From BP-464 sp045805505 (GTDB lineage: Bacteria > Actinomycetota > Thermoleophilia > Solirubrobacterales > Solirubrobacteraceae), in contig JBJMLA010000141.1 of assembly GCA_045805505.1 (NCBI GenBank), positions 1-64,000 of the forward strand: a stretch of DNA of 64,000 nt, in the 5' to 3' direction. Positions 51,033 through 58,390 of the stretch are shown piece by piece (the stretch's first letter is position 1; every line of letters begins with the position of its first letter). The notes beneath the pieces were generated by a model. It had not been told where the DNA came from. It worked only from the letters and a program-made list of their open reading frames with translations, and made no database searches. Both the position numbers and the translations under genes were made by a program.

Positions 51033-52277
51033 TCAGCGGCGCAGGGGCGGCGCGTCCCCCAGCGGCGAGAGCGCGAGCAGGGCCCGGCGAGCGCCCGCGG
51101 GATCCGACGGGACGCGGGCCTCGATCGCCTCGCTCTCGCCGGCGGCGGGCTCGGGGGGAACCGCGCCGGGATCCTGCTCCGACAGCCAGGGCGTCAGGTA
51201 GCGGCCGCTGACCTTGCTCGGCGGCCACCACAGGGGCGTCTCCGACGTGCGACCCGCGGGCCGGCCGATCTCCTTGACGAAGAAGTGCTCGGGGCCGCCG
51301 GTCATCAGCCGCCCCCGCAGGACCGGCCGGAACGGTTTCGCCGTCACGGGCGCACCCGCCTTGGCGGCCACGTGCAGCGCCGCGACGTCGGCCTGCTGCG
51401 TGGCCAGGCCGCCCTGCTTGAGCGGGTAGTTGGCGGCGTCGCCGACGCAGTAGACATCCGCCGCGTCGAGGACGCGCATGTACTCGTCGACCGGGACGAA
51501 GCCGTCCTGGTCGTGCGGCAGCCCGGCGATGCGCGGTCCGGCGATCAGCGGGAGCGCGACGATCCGCTGCGGGCTGAGCGTGTCCCCGGAGGGCGCCATG
51601 ACGATGCGGCGGTCGGCGCCGATGGCGGCGTGCGAGCCCGTGCGGACCGCGACCCCCGCGGCCTCGAGCAGCGCCGCGACCTTGAGGCTGGCGCTGCGCC
51701 CGAAGACAGCCAGCGGCGAGGCCTCCGGGGTGACCACGGTGATCTCGGGGTCCATGCCCATCGATGTCGCCTGCCGGCGCGTCATCAGCGCGAGCTCGTA
51801 GGCGGGCAGCGGCCAGGCGACGCCGGGCGGGACGACGAAGGCGATCCGTTCGAGGTAGCCCTCCTCGATGTCGGCCAGCAGGCCGTTGACGGCCAGCGGC
51901 TCGCGGCCGAAGGTCATGACGTTCTCGTAGGCCGGCACCGCCATGGCGCCCACCGCCACGATCAGCGCGTCGTAGTCGATCCGGTCCGCCTGGGTCGTGA
52001 TGACCCGCTGGTCCTCGGCGACCACCTGCGCGAGCGTGCCCTCGATGAGCCGTGCGCCGAGGCGCTCGGCCAGCGGCGCGAGCGGGAACCGCCGGGCCTC
52101 ATGGCCCTGGGCGAACGGGGCGGCCACGGCGAGCGCCCGGATCTCGAGCTCGTCGCCGGGGGCCAGGACGCTGATGGCGACCCGGTCCCCCGCGGCATCG
52201 GCGAGCGCGAGGAGCGCCTCGACAGCGGCGACTCCGCCGCCGGCGATGAGGACGTGCGGCTTGCCGATCGTGTTCAT
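51033..52277 (-). CDS. NDH-2/SQR-like FAD oxidoreductase (paralog 1)
   Basis: A 414-residue pyridine-nucleotide-disulfide oxidoreductase-like protein: HVLIAGGGVAAVEALLALAD (FAD), ALIVAVGAMAVPAY, VAWPLPAYELALMT, DVYCVGDAANYPLKQGGLATQQA and PLWWPPSKVSGRYL. It lacks the paired cysteines needed for sulfide:quinone reductase, so a quinone-reducing NADH or other dehydrogenase is more likely. It is paralogous to the protein at 55438. It is TGATG-coupled to the membrane gene upstream and 20 bases before the zinc-finger gene. Confidence 0.88.
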   Translation of the reverse strand: MNTIGKPHVLIAGGGVAAVEALLALADAAGDRVAISVLAPGDELEIRALAVAAPFAQGHEARRFPLAPLAERLGARLIEGTLAQVVAEDQRVITTQADRIDYDALIVAVGAMAVPAYENVMTFGREPLAVNGLLADIEEGYLERIAFVVPPGVAWPLPAYELALMTRRQATSMGMDPEITVVTPEASPLAVFGRSASLKVAALLEAAGVAVRTGSHAAIGADRRIVMAPSGDTLSPQRIVALPLIAGPRIAGLPHDQDGFVPVDEYMRVLDAADVYCVGDAANYPLKQGGLATQQADVAALHVAAKAGAPVTAKPFRPVLRGRLMTGGPEHFFVKEIGRPAGRTSETPLWWPPSKVSGRYLTPWLSEQDPGAVPPEPAAGESEAIEARVPSDPAGARRALLALSPLGDAPPLRR

Positions 52278-52891
52278 CAGGCGACCGCCACCTTGGAGGC
52301 GACCGCCGCCGTGATCCGCCGCGGGCCGCGCAGGAGGCTCGAGGTCAGCACGAGGAACCCGATGCCCACCAGCAGCAGCGCGATGCCCATGACGATCGAG
52401 AACAGGGCAACCTGCTCGGCGAAGAACGAGGTGTTCAACGCGGTGGTCAGCGCCGTCTCGGTGACCCAGACGTTGCGCGCGCCGTTGGCGACGGGCTGCT
52501 TGGTCTTGGGGTCGACGGCGGCCTCGGCCTTGTCGCTGGTCTCCTTGCCGTCGGCGGTGAGGTACTGGCCCATCTCGGCGTAGACGCGGCCGCCGGTGGC
52601 CTCCAGCGCGTGGATGCGCATGTACTTCGCGAAGCACTTGGCCCGCGCGCCCGTGTCGATGGCCTGGCCGGCGACGGAGCAGTCGGGGATGACGACGTTC
52701 TTGAGGCCGGCTTCGTCGACGGCCGTGCGGATCAGGGCGGGCGTCATGTCGGGCGTGCCGGCGATCTTCTCGAGCCGGACGTCGTCACGGACCTCGCTGC
52801 GGCCGCTGAGGCCGATGACGACGCTGCCGATGCCGATGGCGATGAGCAGGACCGAGGCGATGACGCCACCGAGGGCGAACGGACGAGGCAT
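52277..52891 (-). CDS. Membrane protein heading the redox operon
   Basis: A 204-residue protein with helices at about 7-28 (ALGGVIASVLLIAIGIGSVVIGL) and about 165-190 (VALFSIVMGIALLLVGIGFLVL). They enclose an external domain of about 130 residues with two cysteines (IPDCSVAG, RAKCFAKYMR) and a polar linker (TADGKETSDKAEAAVDPKTKQPVANGARNVWVT). It could hold a disulphide or metal. The start is ATG 52891, with AAGGAA upstream. No known family. Confidence 0.78.
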   Translation of the reverse strand: MPRPFALGGVIASVLLIAIGIGSVVIGLSGRSEVRDDVRLEKIAGTPDMTPALIRTAVDEAGLKNVVIPDCSVAGQAIDTGARAKCFAKYMRIHALEATGGRVYAEMGQYLTADGKETSDKAEAAVDPKTKQPVANGARNVWVTETALTTALNTSFFAEQVALFSIVMGIALLLVGIGFLVLTSSLLRGPRRITAAVASKVAVA

Positions 52892-53014
52892 GTGGAGTTC
52901 CTTGCGGTTGCGGGGAATGATGGGGACAGCATCGGGACGCGCCGCCCGGGCGCCATCCGCCCTTCGGCGCAGGCCGGTGCGGGGAACCCGCAGTCGTGCT
53001 GAGAGACTTCCCGC

Positions 53015-54724
53015 GTGAAGCCGCTCGACGCACTCGACGCCCGCCGGCTGCACGCGCTGATCGAGGCGGGCCGGGTCCTCATGTCCGACCTGCAGCTCGA
53101 GACGGTGCTCGACCGGCTGCTCGGCACGGCCATGGAGCTGACCGGGGCGCGCTTCGCGGCCATCGGCGTGCTCAACGACGAGCGCACGCGGCTCGCCCGC
53201 TTCCTCACGCGCGGCGTCGACGCCGAGACCCATCGCGCGATCGGTGACCTCCCCCACGGCCGCGGCATCCTCGGGGTGCTCATCGAGGAGCCCCGGGCGC
53301 TGCGCCTGCACGACGTCTCCGCGGACCCGCGCTCCTACGGCTTTCCCGCCGGGCATCCGCCGATGGCGAACTTCCTCGGCGTGCCCGTGATCATCCGCGG
53401 CGAGGCGTGGGGCAACCTCTACCTGACCGAGCGCGGGCACGGCACGGACTTCGACGACGCCGACGAGGCGGCGGCCACCGTCCTCGCCGACTGGGCGGCG
53501 ATCGCCATCGAGAACGCGCGGCTGTATGAGTCGGTGGCGGCGCGGGGCGCGGAGGCCGAACGGGCGCTGCACAGCTTCGAGGCGACCGCGGCCATCACCC
53601 GGGCGATCGGCGCGGAGACCGACCTGTCGCGAGTGCTCGAGCTCGTCGTCAAGCGAGCGCGCGCGCTGGTCCACGCGCGCAGCGTCATCGTGCTGCTGCC
53701 CGACGGCGACGAGCTGGTGGTCGCCGCCGGCGCCGGCCAGGTGCGCGGTGCGGAGCCCGCGCGCATCCCGGTGGCCGGCTCGAGCTCCGGAGAGGTCCTG
53801 CAAGAGCGGCGCGCCCGGCGCGTCGACGATGTCGAGGGAAAGCTGCGCGTGCCCGCAGAGACGCTCGGGGTACCCGACGCGTCGGCCGCGCTGCTCGTCC
53901 CGCTGGTCCACCGTCAGACCGCGCTCGGCGTCCTGGCCGCGTTCGACCGGATGAGCGAGGAGCCGGAGTTCTCGGCGGAGGACCAGACGCTGCTCGAGGC
54001 CTTCGCCGCGAGCGCCGCCACCGCGGTGGCCATCGCCCAGACCGTCGAGGCCCAGCGACTGCGCCAGTCGCTCGACGCGGCCGAGGCCGAGCGCCGCCGC
54101 TGGGCCCGCGAGCTGCACGACGACACGCTGCAGGCGCTGGGCGGCCTGAAGGTCATCCTGTCCAGCGCGCTGCGCAGCGGCGACGAGCAGGGGCTGCGCG
54201 ATGCGGTCGCCGCCGCCGTCGAGGAGACCGGCGGGCAGATCGCGGGCCTGCGGGCGCTCATCACCGAGCTGCGGCCGGCGGCGCTCGACGAGCTCGGCGT
54301 CGCTCCGGCGCTGAGCTCACTGGTGCAGCGGGCGGCGGCGGTCCACGGAATCGCGGTCAAGCTGGACGTGATGCTCGACGACGCGGCCGGCCGGCTGTCG
54401 GACGAGGTCGAGACCGCGATCTACCGGCTCGTCCAGGAGGCGCTGAGCAACGTCGGCAAGCACGCGGGGGCCGCCCGGGCGACGGTCAGCGTCCGCGAGC
54501 AGGACGGTCGCGTGGCCGTGGCGGTCACCGACGACGGGGCCGGGTTCGATCCCGTCTCGCCGAGCACCGGCTTCGGCCTCGTCGGCATGCGCGAGCGCGT
54601 CGCGCTGCTCGGCGGCACGCTGGTCATCGAGCCCGGGGCGCCCCACGGCACGCTCGTCCGCGCCGAACTGCCGGCCCGGCGGGGTCCTCAGTCCTCGGCG
54701 AGCAGCCCGCGGTCGATCGCGTAG
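53015..54724 (+). CDS. GAF-GAF histidine kinase (DevS-like, HisKA_3)
   Basis: A 569-residue soluble sensor kinase from GTG 53015. It has GAF 1 (about 25-170) and GAF 2 (about 185-340), then HisKA_3 with the phosphoacceptor in RRWARELHDDTLQALGGL. HATPase_c follows (about 455-560, LVQEALSNVGKHAGAARATVSV, VTDDGAGFDP, GFGLVGMRERVALLGG). The layout matches DevS/DosT-type redox or gas sensors, although haem binding cannot be read. No membrane helices. Its 3' end overlaps the response regulator antisense by 37 bases. Confidence 0.94.
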   Translation: MKPLDALDARRLHALIEAGRVLMSDLQLETVLDRLLGTAMELTGARFAAIGVLNDERTRLARFLTRGVDAETHRAIGDLPHGRGILGVLIEEPRALRLHDVSADPRSYGFPAGHPPMANFLGVPVIIRGEAWGNLYLTERGHGTDFDDADEAAATVLADWAAIAIENARLYESVAARGAEAERALHSFEATAAITRAIGAETDLSRVLELVVKRARALVHARSVIVLLPDGDELVVAAGAGQVRGAEPARIPVAGSSSGEVLQERRARRVDDVEGKLRVPAETLGVPDASAALLVPLVHRQTALGVLAAFDRMSEEPEFSAEDQTLLEAFAASAATAVAIAQTVEAQRLRQSLDAAEAERRRWARELHDDTLQALGGLKVILSSALRSGDEQGLRDAVAAAVEETGGQIAGLRALITELRPAALDELGVAPALSSLVQRAAAVHGIAVKLDVMLDDAAGRLSDEVETAIYRLVQEALSNVGKHAGAARATVSVREQDGRVAVAVTDDGAGFDPVSPSTGFGLVGMRERVALLGGTLVIEPGAPHGTLVRAELPARRGPQSSASSPRSIA

Positions 54725-55329
54725 CGCACGAGCTCGGCGCGGGTGGAGCGCCGCAGCTTCTGCTGGATGTGGGCCCGGTGGGTCTCGACCGTCCGGACAG
54801 ACAGGAAGAGCTGCTCGCCGATCTCCACGTTGGTGTGCCCGAGGGCTATGAGCCGCAGGACGTCGACCTCGCGCGCGGTGAGGTCGTCGGGCGCCTCGGG
54901 CTTGGCCGGGGCGGCGGCCAGCTGCGCGCCGAGCCGCGGGTTGAGGTAGGTCCCGCCGGACGCGGCGGCGCGCACGGCGGCGACGAGCTCGTCATCGGCC
55001 GCCTCCTTCAGGACGTAGGCCGCCGCGCCGCCGGCCAGCGCGGTGCGCGCGAACTCCGGGTCGGCCTGCATGGTCAGCACCACGATGCGCGCCTCGGGGG
55101 TCGACTCGCGCAGCAGGGGGATCGCCTCGAGCGACGTCTGCTGCCCCGGCATGTTGAGGTCGAGCACCAGCACCTGCGGGCGGTGGGCGCGCGTGTAACG
55201 CATCGCGTCGTCGACGTCGCCGGCCTCCGCCACGACCTCGAAGCCCTCCTCGGCGTCGAGGAGCAGGCGCAGCCCGCGGCGAACGACGGCGTGGTCGTCG
55301 GCGATGACGATCGTGATCGCGTCGCTCAT
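54688..55329 (-). CDS. NarL/FixJ-type response regulator
   Basis: A 213-residue regulator. The receiver has acidic pair D11-D12, phosphoacceptor D57 (VLDLNMPG), a switch Thr in VVLTMQ and Lys in YVLKEAADDEL. The C-terminal LuxR HTH is LTAREVDVLRLIALGHTNVEIGEQLFLSVRTVETHRAHIQQKL. It is presumably the partner of the convergent kinase. It is divergent by 108 bases from the flavoprotein gene at 55438. Confidence 0.95.
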   Translation of the reverse strand: MSDAITIVIADDHAVVRRGLRLLLDAEEGFEVVAEAGDVDDAMRYTRAHRPQVLVLDLNMPGQQTSLEAIPLLRESTPEARIVVLTMQADPEFARTALAGGAAAYVLKEAADDELVAAVRAAASGGTYLNPRLGAQLAAAPAKPEAPDDLTAREVDVLRLIALGHTNVEIGEQLFLSVRTVETHRAHIQQKLRRSTRAELVRYAIDRGLLAED

Positions 55330-55437
55330 TGCCGCAGAAGGTATTGCGCGGGCCCCCGTACGCGCAGCGGGATGCGCCGCAGCGCCCTGCGGGTTTCCAC
55401 GGATGCCGTGCCGTCGCCCGCGTCGCATCCTGCGGCC

Positions 55438-56559
55438 ATGGCGTCTGCCTCCGACACCACGGTGATCGCCGGCACCGGCGTGGCCGGCCTGGAGGCGGCG
55501 CTGGCGCTGCGCGAGGCGCTCGGACCCAGGGCGCCGATCACGCTGCTCGGGCCGGAGGATGCGTTCCATCACCGGGCGCTGGGCGTCGGCGAGGCGTTCG
55601 GGCTCGGCCGCCCGCGGCGCCACCCCATCGCCCCGCTGGCTGCCGACCTGGGCCTGCAGCGGCTGCCTGACGCGCTGCTTTCCGTCGACGCCGGCGCGCA
55701 CCGACTGCGACTCGCCTCGGGGTCGGCGCTGGACTACGCCAGGCTCGTCGTCGCGGTCGGTGCGCCGCTGCGCCCGGCGGGTGCGGACGGCATCCTGTTC
55801 GACCGCGCGCGCAACGCGGCGCAGTTCGACGCGGTCGTCGCCGACCTCGAGGCCGGTGCCGTTGCCGGCGTGGAGTTCTCGATCGGGGAGGGAGTGAGCT
55901 GGCCGCTGCCCGCCTACGAGCTGGCGCTGATGACCGCGGCGTGGGGAGCGGCCGCGCGCCCCGGCGGGGTCGCCGTGTCCGTGCGGTCCACCGAGCCCGC
56001 GCCGCTGGACCTGTTCGGCCCCGCGGCGTCCGCGGCCGTCTCGCGCGCCCTCGGCCAGGCGGGCGTGTCGTTCGGCCCGGGCCCGGCGCCGGCCGACCGC
56101 GTCATCGTGCTGCCCGAGCTCGACGGTCCGCACGTCGACGGCCTGCCCGCCGACGCGGCCGGGTTCGTCGCGGTCGATCCGTGGGGCCGCGTCCCCGGCG
56201 CCGACGACGTCTACGCGATCGGCGACGCGGCGGCCCATCCGATCAAGCAGGGCGGCCTGGCCGCCCAGCAGGCCGCCGAGGCGGCGCGGGCGATCGCCTT
56301 CGACGCCGGCCTGCGAACCCACTGCCCGCCACCGCGCCCGGTGCTCCGCGGCCTGCTGCGGACGGTCGACGGGCCGCTCTACCTGCGCGCCGTCCTCGGC
56401 GACGCGACCGCCTCGAGCACCGCCGCACACGAGCCACTCTGGTGGCCGCCCTCCAAGCTCGCCGCGCCGCGGCTGACCAGCTACCTCAGTCGCGTCGAGC
56501 GGTCCCGCCTGGAGGGTCGCGTGCTGCCGTCGGGCGGTGTGGTCCAGGACGCACCCTGA
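55438..56559 (+). CDS. NDH-2/SQR-like FAD oxidoreductase (paralog 2)
   Basis: A 373-residue flavoprotein: TTVIAGTGVAGLEAALALREAL, VSWPLPAYELALMT, DVYAIGDAAAHPIKQGGLAAQQAAEAAR, RPVLRGLL and PLWWPPSKLAAPRLTSYL. The last four blocks are shared with the protein at 51033. There is no cysteine pair for sulfide chemistry. It probably oxidises NAD(P)H or another donor to quinone. It leads a plus-strand unit with the SRPBCC and zinc-ribbon genes and is divergent from the response regulator. Confidence 0.87.
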   Translation: MASASDTTVIAGTGVAGLEAALALREALGPRAPITLLGPEDAFHHRALGVGEAFGLGRPRRHPIAPLAADLGLQRLPDALLSVDAGAHRLRLASGSALDYARLVVAVGAPLRPAGADGILFDRARNAAQFDAVVADLEAGAVAGVEFSIGEGVSWPLPAYELALMTAAWGAAARPGGVAVSVRSTEPAPLDLFGPAASAAVSRALGQAGVSFGPGPAPADRVIVLPELDGPHVDGLPADAAGFVAVDPWGRVPGADDVYAIGDAAAHPIKQGGLAAQQAAEAARAIAFDAGLRTHCPPPRPVLRGLLRTVDGPLYLRAVLGDATASSTAAHEPLWWPPSKLAAPRLTSYLSRVERSRLEGRVLPSGGVVQDAP

Positions 56560-56572
56560 GCGCCGGGCTCCG

Positions 56573-56578
56573 TAGGCT
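56573..56578 (+). promoter_or_regulatory. -10-like box TAGGCT
   Basis: TAGGCT ends 7 bases before the ATG at 56586, so the SRPBCC gene may also have its own leaderless promoter. Confidence 0.35.
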
Positions 56579-56585
56579 GCCGCCC

Positions 56586-57032
56586 ATGGGCCAGCTCGGA
56601 GGAACCGCCAGCACCGAGATCGACGCGCCGCTCGAGGAGGTCTGGGCCGTCGTCGAGGACGTGCTCAGCTCGCCCGAGTGGCAGAACGGGCTGATCTCGA
56701 TGACCACGATCGAGACCGACGGCGACGGACGCCCGACGCTCGTCGAGACGCTCAACGACGCGAAGGTCCGCCAGATCAAGCTGCACGTCCGCTTCGCCTA
56801 CGACGGGCCCCGGCGACTGACCTGGAAGCAGGAGAAGGGCGACCTCAAGTCGCTGGTCGGCTCGTGGGAGCTCGAGGACCTCGGCGGCCGCACCCGCGCG
56901 ACCTACACGCTCGAGGGCGACCCCGGCCGGATGCTCGGGATGCTCATCCGCGGTCCGGTGGAGGACTCGATCCGCCAGCACATGGTCGACGCGCGGCCCG
57001 GCGAGCTCAAGGCGCGCGTCGAAGGCTCCTAG
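56586..57032 (+). CDS. SRPBCC (polyketide cyclase/START-like) protein
   Basis: A 148-residue single-domain SRPBCC protein: GTASTEIDAPLEEVWAVVEDVLSSPEWQNGLISMTTIETDGDGRP, RRLTWKQEKGDLKSLVGSWELEDLGGRTRATYTLEGD. The hydrophobic-cavity fold binds lipid or polyketide-like ligands; ligand unknown. It lies 26 bases behind the flavoprotein. Confidence 0.88.
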   Translation: MGQLGGTASTEIDAPLEEVWAVVEDVLSSPEWQNGLISMTTIETDGDGRPTLVETLNDAKVRQIKLHVRFAYDGPRRLTWKQEKGDLKSLVGSWELEDLGGRTRATYTLEGDPGRMLGMLIRGPVEDSIRQHMVDARPGELKARVEGS

Positions 57033-57035
57033 CCT
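57030..57035 (+). promoter_or_regulatory. -10-like box TAGCCT overlapping a stop codon
   Basis: TAGCCT includes the TAG stop of the SRPBCC gene and ends 7 bases before GTG 57043. Confidence 0.3.
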
Positions 57036-57042
57036 GCGAAGG

Positions 57043-57285
57043 GTGGCTCTCGAGCAGCGGATCGAATGGCTCGAGCAGCGTCCCGGCCAGGCGCTGCCCG
57101 TGGCGACCGGCAGCCTCGCCTGCCCCGACTGCGACGCGCCGATCATGCTGGCGCCCGGCCGCCATGGCCCCTCCGCTCCGGTCGCCTGCACGTGGTGCGG
57201 CCGCGACGGCGCGGTGCGCGACTTCCTGTCGCTCGCCCAGCCCACGCGCCCCGCGCGCGTGATCATCACCGCCCGCCTGGGCTAG
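57043..57285 (+). CDS. Small zinc-ribbon protein
   Basis: An 80-residue protein from GTG 57043 with ACPDCDAPIML and ACTWCGRDGAVRDFLSL, a CxxC...CxxC ribbon likely to bind one zinc. The flanks are basic. Function unknown. Its stop overlaps the convergent coiled-coil gene by 4 bases. Confidence 0.72.
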   Translation: MALEQRIEWLEQRPGQALPVATGSLACPDCDAPIMLAPGRHGPSAPVACTWCGRDGAVRDFLSLAQPTRPARVIITARLG

Positions 57286-57476
57286 TCCCCGGCGGCGGCT
57301 TCCTGCTCGGCGTGCGCCAGGCGCTCGGCGGCCAGCGCCGACGCATGCTCGAGCTCGCGCAGCCGTGCCGGCGAGGTCTCGCGAGGGCCCTGGACCTTGG
57401 CCTTGTAGAGGTCGTAGCGCTGGCGGTGATAGCGCGCCTCGGCGCGCAGCTCCTCGAGGCGGTGATCGGCGGCCAT
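57282..57476 (-). CDS. Small coiled-coil protein at end of aat operon
   Basis: A 64-residue protein, MAADHRLEELRAEARYHRQRYDLYKAKVQGPRETSPARLRELEHASALAAERLAHAEQEA, two charged helices around a Pro turn. The ATG overlaps the GroES-like stop (TGATG). No family recognised. Confidence 0.65.
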   Translation of the reverse strand: MAADHRLEELRAEARYHRQRYDLYKAKVQGPRETSPARLRELEHASALAAERLAHAEQEAAAGD

Positions 57477-57772
57477 CAGCCTGACTCGATGACGCCGAGG
57501 ATCTCCCGGACGCGGCAGACCAGCAGCCGCTCGTCGTCGATCTCGACCCACACCCCGGCCGAGCGTGGGAACACGACGTGATCGCCCCGGCCGACCGGCA
57601 TCTTGAAGTCCGCGAGATCGGGTGGGCCCTCGCCGACGGCCAGGACGATGCCCTCGTTGGGCGGCAGGTCGTGGGTGCCCTGGGGCACGAGCAGGCCGGA
57701 CTTGCGCATCCGCTCGGGCTCGAGCTCCTTGATCACGACCTGGTCGAAGAGGGGACGGAGGTGGTCGGGCAT
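57476..57772 (-). CDS. GroES-like (Cpn10) protein
   Basis: A 98-residue co-chaperonin-like protein: LRPLFDQVVIKELEPERMRKSGLLVPQGTHDLPPNEGIVLAVGEG. The mobile-loop region is present, then VGRGDHVVFPRSAGVWVEIDDERLLVCRVREILGVI. It is a divergent copy, with no groEL beside it; the main groES is presumably elsewhere. It is coupled on both sides by TGATG overlaps with aat and the coiled-coil gene. Confidence 0.87.
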   Translation of the reverse strand: MPDHLRPLFDQVVIKELEPERMRKSGLLVPQGTHDLPPNEGIVLAVGEGPPDLADFKMPVGRGDHVVFPRSAGVWVEIDDERLLVCRVREILGVIESG

Positions 57773-58389
57773 CAGGCAGACGTTACGGCGCCGGCCAGCC
57801 GTTGCAGGTACTCCGCCCGCGGGATCTCCACGGCGCCGAGCGAGGCCAGGTGCGGCGTGAGCCACTGCACGTCGATCAGCGCCTCGGGCCCGAGGCGCTC
57901 GCCGAGCGCCGCAAGCGCGGCCTTGCCGGCGTCGGGCGCGCGGTGGAACATCGACTCCGCCGCGAAGAGCCGGCCGATGGCCACGCCGTAGACGCCGCCG
58001 ACGAGCCGGCCGTCGGCGTCCCACGCCTCGATCGAGTGCGCCCAGCCGAGCTCGTGCAGGCGCAGGTAGGCGTCGCAGACCTCCTGCGTGATCCAGCCGT
58101 GCGGCCGCGTCGGGTCCGCACAGCCGTCGACGACCGCGGCGAACGCGGTGTTCCAGCGGATCGCGTAGCGCCGGCGCGTGCGGCGCAGCGTCCGCGAGAC
58201 GCGGATGCCGCCGGCGGGGAGCACGGCGCGCGGATCCGGCGACCACCACACGAGGTGCTCGCCGTGCGGCATGGGGAACAGTCCTTCGGAGTAGGCGCTC
58301 AGCAGCAGGTCGGGCCGCAGGTCGCCGCCCACCACCACGATGCCGTGCTCGTCGGCGCTGTCGGCTGCAGGGAAGACGCCCACCCCCAC
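57772..58389 (-). CDS. aat: Leucyl/phenylalanyl-tRNA-protein transferase
   Basis: A 205-residue enzyme that adds Leu or Phe from aminoacyl-tRNA to N-terminal Arg or Lys, marking proteins for ClpS/ClpAP-type degradation. Family blocks: SEGLFPMPHGEHLVWWSPDPRAVLP, PHGWITQEVCDAYLRLHELGWAHSIEAWD, LVGGVYGVAIGRLFAAESMFHR and DVQWLTPHLASLGAVEIPRAEYL. Full length. The start is GTG 58389, 1 base after the upstream stop. Confidence 0.95.
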   Translation of the reverse strand: MGVGVFPAADSADEHGIVVVGGDLRPDLLLSAYSEGLFPMPHGEHLVWWSPDPRAVLPAGGIRVSRTLRRTRRRYAIRWNTAFAAVVDGCADPTRPHGWITQEVCDAYLRLHELGWAHSIEAWDADGRLVGGVYGVAIGRLFAAESMFHRAPDAGKAALAALGERLGPEALIDVQWLTPHLASLGAVEIPRAEYLQRLAGAVTSA

Positions 58390-58390
58390 A

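Noticed and set aside
51033..56559. Calling the two flavoproteins sulfide:quinone oxidoreductases
   Set aside because: Each has only one cysteine near the relevant regions, not the pair required by SQR chemistry.
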